Origin: Pseudactinotalea sp. HY158
GTDB taxonomy: Bacteria; Actinomycetota; Actinomycetes; Actinomycetales; Beutenbergiaceae
Direction of reading: 5' to 3'
Length of the DNA: 64,000 bases
Assembly: GCF_009660225.1 (NCBI RefSeq)
Contig: NZ_CP045920.1
Location: forward strand, 682,001-746,000
Position numbers and translations under genes: made by a program
Notes under the pieces: model-generated
Database searches by the model: none
What the model was told of the DNA's origin: nothing
What the model saw: only the letters and a program-made list of their open reading frames with translations
In this document: piece after piece, positions 58,331 through 64,000 of the stretch
Layout: every line of letters begins with the position of its first letter
How positions within the stretch are numbered: position 1 is the stretch's first letter

Positions 58331-59646
58331 CGGGTCGTCCTCCTGCGAATGAGGGCGGCGCCCGCCGTGAGTGCGAGCAGCCCCGCCGCGAGGGCGGGCC
58401 ATGCGGGACCGGCACCCGTGGCCGGGAGGTGAGCCCCGTCGTCCGAGATCTCCTCGCCGAAGCCGCGGGCGCGCACGGTCAGGTCGACCGAGCCGTCCTG
58501 GGGCGCGCGGGGGTCGAGGGTCACGTCGATGCGGAGCCAGCGCTCCTCGGTCGAGTCGAAGCCGAGGAGGTCCCGCCCCGTGAGGTCGACGACGTCCGCC
58601 CCGGCGAGGAGTACCTGCTCCTCGCCGGGGCAGGCGGCGCCGCGCCAGGGAATATCGCAGCTCGTGATCCGCGCCGAGAACCGCCCCCGATCCGCGACGC
58701 CCGAGGCGCGCACGTCCACGTCGATCCGGCCGCCGTGTCCGTCGGGGGCCTCGGCCCACACGCCCACGATCCATGCGGCACTCTCCCCCGGGGTGAGGGA
58801 GCGCATCCCGGGCGCCTCGACCGTTCGAAGACGCAGGTACTCGCCTTCGATCAGCTGCGTGGTCGCCGGGCTCACCGGAGCCGGTGGAGCCGCCGGGGCC
58901 GTCGGGGTCGTCGGGGCCGGTGGGGTCGGCGCGGCACGGGCCACGGTCGCCCCCGGGCCGAGGTGCAGCAGGGCGGCGAGGGCGACGACCGCGGTCACGC
59001 TCGCGCCGCGCCCGCCGTGCCCACCGCGCCCACCGCTCCCACCGTGCCCGCTGTGCCCACCGCTCCCGCCGTGCCCACTGTGCCCGCCGTCTCGGTCGCT
59101 CGCAGCATCGCCGGCGGGTGCGGGAGGTGTGTCCTCCCGCGGCCAGAAGGCCCAGAGCACGAGGAGTGCGGCCGCCAGCGTGATCGGGCCGAGCACCAGC
59201 GGGTTCCCGAGGGCGGCGACGATCCGGGCTCCGCCCGGAACCGAGCCGAGCACGCGGCGCACCTCGATCGCGTCGTAGACCCGGGTGTCGGGCTCGGCAT
59301 TCGCGTCGCCCTGCATCCGAAAGCGCGTCTCGCCCGTGGCCGCGTCGGTGCCGAGGACCTCGATCACGCGGTGGGTGACGGGCAGCTGCCCGGCCTCGCG
59401 TTCCACGGTCACCACGTCGCCCATCTCGATCCCGGCGGCGGGGACCTCGCGCACGAGCGCCACGGCACCGGCGGGGATCGATGGCCCCATCGATCCCGTG
59501 CGAAAGAGCACGATACTGATATTCAGGGAGATTCCGGCAATGGCGAGCACGGCGATGACCGCCCCGGCGATTGCCGCGAGGTTGAGCAGCAATCCGCCGG
59601 CGCGGTCACGCAGGGTCGGGGGCGGCGAGGAATGGCGTGGTCTCAT
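58327..59646 (-). CDS. SipW-type signal peptidase I with a C-terminal LPxTG-like surface domain
   Basis: A 439-residue membrane protein. Residues 1-165 are an ER/archaeal-type signal peptidase with catalytic Ser52 (TGSMGPS), His92 (VTHRV) and acidic GDAN at 113-116, plus two helices. A His/Gly/Ser repeat follows, then a second signal-like helix (VTAVVALAALLHLG), a beta-rich extracellular domain, and an LPATGAG sorting-like end with a last helix and RRR. The second half looks like an independent surface protein fused in frame. It lies between its two probable substrates. Confidence 0.8.
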   Translation of the reverse strand: MRPRHSSPPPTLRDRAGGLLLNLAAIAGAVIAVLAIAGISLNISIVLFRTGSMGPSIPAGAVALVREVPAAGIEMGDVVTVEREAGQLPVTHRVIEVLGTDAATGETRFRMQGDANAEPDTRVYDAIEVRRVLGSVPGGARIVAALGNPLVLGPITLAAALLVLWAFWPREDTPPAPAGDAASDRDGGHSGHGGSGGHSGHGGSGGRGGHGGRGASVTAVVALAALLHLGPGATVARAAPTPPAPTTPTAPAAPPAPVSPATTQLIEGEYLRLRTVEAPGMRSLTPGESAAWIVGVWAEAPDGHGGRIDVDVRASGVADRGRFSARITSCDIPWRGAACPGEEQVLLAGADVVDLTGRDLLGFDSTEERWLRIDVTLDPRAPQDGSVDLTVRARGFGEEISDDGAHLPATGAGPAWPALAAGLLALTAGAALIRRRTTR

Positions 59647-59706
59647 CTATCCGCTTCCACCGGTGGGGTCTCGACCGGGGTCGAGACCCCACCCGTTCGA
59701 ATACGA

Positions 59707-60252
59707 CTACTTGGACTCCGCGTCGAAGGTCCAGGTCGTGGACGCCGAGGCGCCCTGCGCCAGGTCGGCCGAGGCCGTCACGACGAAGCACAGGAACGCG
59801 GGTGTGCCCGCGTCGAGGGTGGTGTTGTAGGTGCCGGTGTCGAGGTTGGAGTCGGTCAGGACTGGGTCGCCGGCGACCCCGGTCGTGCATTCGGCCGCAT
59901 CGCCGACCTCGTACAGGTCGTACGTCAGGCCGGTGAGTGCCGTGCCGCTCGTGGACATCGTCACGTCCGCCGAATAGTCGCCGGTCACCTGGAGCCCGAA
60001 CGGGGCGGCCACGGTGTCGCTCGGTGCCAGGGTGCCCGCATCGAACGCGAGCGTGGCCGGCGCGCTCTGGCCGTTGTTCGCCCAGTTCGTGCCGTCGGTG
60101 CTGCTCTGGAGCGCGAACGTGCCGGTCGTGAAGGTGCCGGTCGCCGCCTGATCGTCGCTCCAGGCGGCCAGGGTGACGGCCGCGCCGACGCCCAGCACGG
60201 CGCCGCCGGCGAGGATCGCCTTGAACTTGCGTGAACGGGTGGACTGCTTCAT
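59707..60252 (-). CDS. SipW-dependent, TasA/camelysin-like secreted protein
   Basis: A 181-residue protein with GGAG 5 nt before ATG 60252. The N terminus is a SipW-dependent signal (ILAGGAVLGVGAAVTLAAWSD) followed by QAATGTFTTGTFALQSS, and the rest is beta-rich, like TasA and camelysin fibre proteins. It heads the cluster of substrate, peptidase and second substrate. Confidence 0.82.
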   Translation of the reverse strand: MKQSTRSRKFKAILAGGAVLGVGAAVTLAAWSDDQAATGTFTTGTFALQSSTDGTNWANNGQSAPATLAFDAGTLAPSDTVAAPFGLQVTGDYSADVTMSTSGTALTGLTYDLYEVGDAAECTTGVAGDPVLTDSNLDTGTYNTTLDAGTPAFLCFVVTASADLAQGASASTTWTFDAESK

Positions 60253-60441
60253 CTCAACTCCAACTGATGGAAGGACGGAATGTTCGATCAGTGATCGCCC
60301 GGCGACAATAAGCGGCAGTGGAACCCGCGATACGCCCTCTTCCCGTGAGTGCGTTTTCGCCCCTGCCGTCCATGGCACCAGAAATCATCCCGATGCTAGC
60401 AGTCGATCGGCCTGGTGAAGTGAGACGGCTGTATATGAAGC

Positions 60442-60472
60442 GGCCGCGCCGGAGGAATTCTCCGGCGCGGCC
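60442..60472 (-). terminator. Strong hairpin downstream of the heme oxygenase gene
   Basis: Arms GGCCGCGCCGGAG and CTCCGGCGCGGCC (13 bp, perfect) with a 5-nt loop lie 34 bp after the heme oxygenase stop on the minus strand. It fits a rho-independent terminator in a GC-rich genome, though the T-tract is weak. Confidence 0.65.
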
Positions 60473-60505
60473 GAAATGGTGGCGGGTATGGCCCGCCGAC
60501 CCGTG

Positions 60506-61156
60506 TCAGATTGCGACCTCCAGGCTCTCGTTCCGGGCCCCGAGATCGACGAAGAGGGCGGCATTGAGGTCGAACGCGATCTTCGCCTCGGCCACGGCCT
60601 CGGCTCGCTGGGCGTCGGTGAAGGCGGCCGCGTCGAGCAGCGCGCGGTAGGAGTCCTTGAACGGCTTGACCTTCGGGATGGCGGTGAAGGAGTAGAAGGT
60701 CAGCTCCTCGGGCGGGATGCCGTAGTGGCGGCGCAGCATCGCGCTGATCGCCTGGCCGCCGGAGAGGTCGCCGAGGTAGCGCGTGTAGGCGTGCGCCACG
60801 TACTGGGCCGGGGTCGAGATCGCGGCGAGGCGATCGACATACACCTCCGTGGCCGGAACGAGGCTCGTGTGCTCGCGCCAGTCCGCGCCCACCATGGCCA
60901 CGAGGTCCGCCTCGATGCTCGGCAGCCGGATGAGCTCGGGCAGCAGGAAGGCGGCGGTGATCGGATCGTTCGAGAGTCGCTCGCCCAGCTGCTCGAGTGC
61001 CGTGTAGATCGCCTCGTGCTGGACCGCGAGGTCGATATAGGCGGGGCGCCCGAGTCGGCCCGACATGAGGTCGGTGACGAACGTGCGGGTCTCGGCGTGC
61101 TCGTGCTGTTCCCGGGTGGCGGTGCGCAGCAGTTCCGACAGGGGCGTGGTGGTCAT
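60506..61156 (-). CDS. hmuO: Heme oxygenase (biliverdin-producing)
   Basis: A 216-residue cytoplasmic enzyme that splits heme to biliverdin, CO and iron. The proximal His is probably His18 in TREQHEHAE, and the distal helix has the hallmark YLGDLSGGQAI. The ATG at 61156 is chosen because family similarity begins at TTTPLSELLRTATRE. It is divergent from the HtaA heme-binding surface protein, so the two should supply iron from heme together. A 34-bp palindrome lies in its leader. Confidence 0.95.
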   Translation of the reverse strand: MTTTPLSELLRTATREQHEHAETRTFVTDLMSGRLGRPAYIDLAVQHEAIYTALEQLGERLSNDPITAAFLLPELIRLPSIEADLVAMVGADWREHTSLVPATEVYVDRLAAISTPAQYVAHAYTRYLGDLSGGQAISAMLRRHYGIPPEELTFYSFTAIPKVKPFKDSYRALLDAAAFTDAQRAEAVAEAKIAFDLNAALFVDLGARNESLEVAI

Positions 61157-61210
61157 GGCGACGGCGTTCCTCGATCGACGGCGGTGTGTGGGTGGCAGGC
61201 GGGGCCGGCC

Positions 61211-61244
61211 GTGCTGACGCATTGTCACGACAGTGCGTCAGCAC
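61211..61244. promoter_or_regulatory. 34-bp near-perfect palindrome in the heme oxygenase leader
   Basis: Two 16-bp arms (GTGCTGACGCATTGTC and its complement with one mismatch) surround a 2-bp centre. It lies 55-88 bp before the heme oxygenase ATG and directly after a -10-like CATAGT (61250-61245, minus strand). It could be a repressor site or an RNA hairpin in the 5' leader. Confidence 0.6.
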
Positions 61245-61401
61245 ACTATGGCACGGTGCGTCGAATAACGACAGTTGTGAGTCACGTATTTGAGACGTGC
61301 GGTCGGCCGGGGCGTGAGGTCGGTCACGCGGCGGCGCCGCCGATGCTGGTCGGCGACGGCCGCAATCGCCGCCGCCGAGCCGATCGCGCCGGCGTCACGG
61401 G

Positions 61402-61422
61402 GATCCGACAGCCTGTCAGATC
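61402..61422. promoter_or_regulatory. 21-bp palindrome in the heme oxygenase/HtaA region
   Basis: GATCCGACAG-C-CTGTCAGATC has one mismatch and lies about 120 bp before the HtaA gene. A second candidate regulator site for the divergent pair. Confidence 0.4.
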
Positions 61423-61458
61423 AATATGCAAGGTGCGTGTTGCGATATAAAGCGAGGG

Positions 61459-61470
61459 AAGGCTAGCCTT
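61459..61470. promoter_or_regulatory. DtxR/IdeR-like iron box upstream of the HtaA gene
   Basis: The palindrome AAGGCTAGCCTT, inside a longer AGGCTAGCCTTAC, matches 11 of 13 positions of the DtxR/IdeR consensus core. It lies 75 bp before the HtaA start, so the gene is probably repressed by iron. Confidence 0.6.
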
Positions 61471-61544
61471 ACTCGCGCTCCGGCGTGGATGCCGGTGACC
61501 CGGGCGAGGCAGACGCATCGCGATCGATCAAGAACGAGGAACCC

Positions 61545-63890
61545 ATGTTGAGAACGAGTCCGTCTCGGCCGTGGCGGCGCTCCGCGAGTGCCCTCTCCAC
61601 GCTCGCCCTCGCCGCCGTCGGCGTCATCGCAGCGACACCGGCGATGGCCGATGAGGCTGATGACGGGGGTCGGGAGATCCCAGCCGTCGCCGCGGAGTTC
61701 GCGGGTGAGATGGAGGTCGAGGTGACCGGGGCGAGCGCGCAGGACGGGCTCGAGTTGAGCGCCTCTGGAACCGGGTTCGCCGACCTGCCGGAGTCGAGCT
61801 TGGGGACGCCCGCGGCGGGCTTCTATCTCGCCCTCGTCGACACCTCGATCAGCGATGCGGAACTCAACGCCGACCAGGATCTCGCGACCGCGCTGCAGTA
61901 CGTGCGGCCGACAGCGGTGAGCGACGGCGCCTGGTCCACGAGCCTGGTCGCCGGTGCCGACCAGCTCGACCGCGAATCGGACTACGAGGTCGTCTCCTGG
62001 GTCGCGCACGGCTTCCTCACCGAGGACACCGAGCTCGCCCGCGCGCCGATCACCCTGTCCGACGACCAGCTCGAGGCACTCTTCCCCGGTGATGCGGGCG
62101 AGGGGCCCGGCGATGGATCCGGCGAGGGCGGCACGGACGGAACCGACGCTCCCGAGACGACCGTGGCCGTGACCGCGGCCTCGGCGACGGACGGGCTGAC
62201 CGTGGCGGTCTCGGGCAGCGGCTATGTCGACCTGCCGGACGCCGAGGGCGCCGACGGGTCGGCCAAGCCCGCGATGGGCTTCTACGCCGCGATCCGCGAC
62301 GCGGCGACGCAGAGCTACGAGGACATCAACGCCTCGACGAGTGCGCTGGCGCTCACCTGGATCATGCCGCAGCAGGTGCGCGGCGGGGCATGGGCGACCG
62401 AACTGTCCGTGCCCGCGGGGGAACTGCCCGAGGCCGGCGACTTCGAGCTGCTCACCTGGTCCGCGCACGGGAACCTGACCGAGGCGACCCTCATCGACAC
62501 CGCGCCGATCACCCTGTCCGACGACCAGCTCGAGGCACTCTTCCCCGGTGATGCGGGCGAGGGGCCCGGAGATGGATCCGGCGAGGGCGGCACGGACGGG
62601 ACCGACGCTCCCGAGACGACCGTGGCGGTGACCGCGGCCTCGGCGACGGACGGGCTGACCGTGGCAGTCTCGGGCAGCGGCTATGTCGACCTGCCGGATG
62701 CCGAGGGCGCCGACGGGTCGGCCAAGCCCGCGATGGGCTTCTACGCCGCGATCCGCGACGCGGCGACGCAGAGCTACGAGGACATCAACGCCTCGACGAG
62801 TGCGCTGGCGCTCACCTGGATCATGCCGCAGCAGGTGCGGGATGGGGCATGGGCGACCGAATTGTCCGTGCCCGCGGGGGAGCTGCCCGAGGGCGGCGAC
62901 TTCGAGCTGCTCACCTGGTCCGCGCACGGGAGCCTGACCGAGGCGACCCTCATCGACACCGCGCCGATCACCCTGTCCGACGACCAGCTCGAGGCACTCT
63001 TCCCGGCCGGTCCGGGCGAGGGTGGCACGCCGGAGCAGCCGGGCACCACGCCCGAGCAGCCGGACGGTCAGGAGCCGGAGGCCGAGGAGAACGAGGGCCC
63101 GGCCCTCGAGAACACGGCCCCGGTCGTGACCGGCAAGCTCGAGAAGCAGAAGGACGACGGCACGGTCGTCACCTGCACCGTCGAGACCGTCCAGGGCTCG
63201 GCGGGCACCCCGCGCCTGACCTGGGGCGTCAAGTCCTCGTTCGCGAGCTACATCGAGGGCGGCATCGCGAAGGGATCGATCTCCACCGCCGGCGGGGCGG
63301 CCCGCGGCGGCGGCGGCTTCACCTGGGGCGCGGGATCGGGCAGCCTCGACGCCTCCGGCGCCGGCACCGTCACCTTCCCCGGATCCGTCCACTTCTCCGG
63401 CCACGACGGCGTGCTCACCACGACCGTCTCGAACGTGCGGGTCAAGGTGACCGGCGCCCGCTCCGGCGTGCTCGTCGCCGACATCGCCTCCCAGGACATG
63501 GAGGGCAACGACCTGTCCGCCCGCGGCGTGACCTTCGCCGACCTGTCGTTCTCGTCGGTCTCCGGCCAGGGCGGCACGGCATCCGCCACCCTGACCGCCG
63601 CCGGGGCGAAGGCGTTCGCCGGCTTCTACTCCGCCGGTGAATCCCTCGACTCCCTCACGCTCTCCGTCAGCGGGGCCACCGCCGACACGACCGAGGAGGT
63701 CTGCTACGACCAGGACGGCAACCGCGTGAACGCCGACGGCACCACCTACACCGGCGACGGGCTCGCCCACACCGGCCTCGGGGGCGCGGACGATCTCATC
63801 GCCCTCGTCGCGGGACTCACCCTCGCCGGGGCGGTCCTGCTGCTCGCCCGGGCGCGGACCACGCGCCGCGGTTCAGCGCTGCGCCGCTGA
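61545..63890 (+). CDS. Cell-surface HtaA-domain heme-binding protein with internal repeats
   Basis: A 781-residue surface protein. The ATG at 61545 follows GAGGA. A signal peptide (about 1-36) is followed by three copies of a domain of about 153 residues, the last two nearly identical, each ending in ITLSDDQLEALFP. The HtaA domain is near residues 560-650 (LTWGVKSSFASYIEGG, the usual Trp-Ser-Phe start, and FSGHDG). At the C terminus a membrane helix and Arg-rich tail anchor it. HtaA captures heme from host proteins and passes it to a transporter. It is divergent from heme oxygenase and probably iron-regulated. Confidence 0.88.
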   Translation: MLRTSPSRPWRRSASALSTLALAAVGVIAATPAMADEADDGGREIPAVAAEFAGEMEVEVTGASAQDGLELSASGTGFADLPESSLGTPAAGFYLALVDTSISDAELNADQDLATALQYVRPTAVSDGAWSTSLVAGADQLDRESDYEVVSWVAHGFLTEDTELARAPITLSDDQLEALFPGDAGEGPGDGSGEGGTDGTDAPETTVAVTAASATDGLTVAVSGSGYVDLPDAEGADGSAKPAMGFYAAIRDAATQSYEDINASTSALALTWIMPQQVRGGAWATELSVPAGELPEAGDFELLTWSAHGNLTEATLIDTAPITLSDDQLEALFPGDAGEGPGDGSGEGGTDGTDAPETTVAVTAASATDGLTVAVSGSGYVDLPDAEGADGSAKPAMGFYAAIRDAATQSYEDINASTSALALTWIMPQQVRDGAWATELSVPAGELPEGGDFELLTWSAHGSLTEATLIDTAPITLSDDQLEALFPAGPGEGGTPEQPGTTPEQPDGQEPEAEENEGPALENTAPVVTGKLEKQKDDGTVVTCTVETVQGSAGTPRLTWGVKSSFASYIEGGIAKGSISTAGGAARGGGGFTWGAGSGSLDASGAGTVTFPGSVHFSGHDGVLTTTVSNVRVKVTGARSGVLVADIASQDMEGNDLSARGVTFADLSFSSVSGQGGTASATLTAAGAKAFAGFYSAGESLDSLTLSVSGATADTTEEVCYDQDGNRVNADGTTYTGDGLAHTGLGGADDLIALVAGLTLAGAVLLLARARTTRRGSALRR
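62049..62966 (+). repeat. 459-bp tandem duplication inside the HtaA gene
   Basis: Units 62049-62507 and 62508-62966 differ at only a few positions. A more diverged copy precedes them (about 61705-62048). The unit is 153 codons, so copy-number change by recombination keeps the frame. Confidence 0.93.
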
Positions 63891-63899
63891 CCGAACGAT

Positions 63900-63933
63900 C
63901 GGGTGCTCCCGGGGCGATCCCCGGGGGCACCCG
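63900..63933 (+). terminator. Strong hairpin terminator after the HtaA gene
   Basis: Two 15-bp arms, with one G-U pair, flank a CGAT loop, starting 10 bp after the stop. A rho-independent type without a clear T-tract. Confidence 0.75.
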
Positions 63934-63985
63934 GTCCTTCACAACGACAGATCGACCGATCGACCACCACAGCAAGGAGTCGCCC

Positions 63986-64000
63986 GTGAAGCGGTCCAGG
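63986..64000 (+). CDS. Start of the next gene (partial)
   Basis: AAGGAG followed 6 nt later by GTG 63986 opens a reading (VKRSR) that leaves the window. A basic start fits a signal peptide, for example of a further heme-uptake protein, but only five codons are visible. Confidence 0.4.

Noticed and set aside
61211-61244. Bidirectional terminator
   Set aside because: It lies in the leader of heme oxygenase, between divergent starts, with no gene ending nearby.
61416-63770. 784-codon minus-strand open frame opposite the HtaA gene
   Set aside because: It repeats exactly where HtaA repeats and has no domain, signal or ribosome site; the HtaA strand has all of these.

Overview
The window is very GC-rich, uses many GTG starts and shows strong third-position GC. 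Its gene families (ectABC, HtaA heme protein, DtxR/IdeR-type box, 13E12/DUF222 HNH protein, SARP regulator) point to an actinobacterium, probably of the Micrococcales. This is inferred from gene content only; no rRNA or tRNA gene was seen.

Layout. 0-7.3 kb: end of a membrane protein, a copper P-type ATPase broken by a frameshift, an AlkZ-like protein, and an ABC exporter coupled to a DesK/NarL-type two-component system. 7.3-12.7 kb: a PemK/MazF-like protein, a zinc alcohol dehydrogenase, and a tightly coupled three-gene operon whose last gene is a KGGxGR-type MinD/ParA NTPase fused to TPRs (function unknown, possibly a conflict or signalling system). 12.7-17.7 kb: ectABC ectoine synthesis, probably from a leaderless promoter, and a glutamate-type ABC uptake operon lacking its ATPase. 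17.9-21.0 kb: two coupled flavoprotein genes, the second a fusion of an LLM flavin domain with a berberine-bridge-type FAD oxidase.

21.2-56.5 kb is the main feature: a contractile injection system (CIS) related to Afp/PVC and most like the Streptomyces type. It has a sheath, two tube proteins, a LysM hub protein, a VgrG-like spike, gp25, gpJ and gpI baseplate proteins, a PAAR tip, a DUF4255 cap protein, an AAA+ ATPase, a DUF4157 protein, DUF6760, a COG1470-type membrane protein, and a zinc-ribbon/transmembrane protein resembling the membrane adaptor CisA. Regulators at the edges are a STAND-SARP protein and an atypical LuxR-type response regulator. No capsid, terminase, portal, integrase, lysis or tail-fibre gene was seen, so this is not a prophage and has no obvious receptor-binding fibre. 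Between the structural operon and the ATPase/cap genes lie about 5 kb holding a repeat-expanded DUF222-HNH protein and the scarred remains of a type I restriction locus (hsdM-hsdS fusion relic, GIY-YIG/DUF4357 gene, truncated rhuM, apparent hsdR start). Unusual members are a 1134-residue disordered protein with repeated VQR motifs shared with the DUF4157 protein, and an approximately 1830-residue secreted beta-propeller/DUF11 protein next to the cap gene.

56.5-60.3 kb: an FMN-dependent alpha-hydroxy-acid oxidase and a SipW/TasA-like surface-protein cluster with a signal peptidase carrying an extra surface domain. 60.5-64 kb: heme use, with a heme oxygenase divergent from a cell-surface HtaA-domain protein that contains 459-bp tandem repeats; the shared regulatory region holds a 34-bp palindrome and an iron-box-like site.
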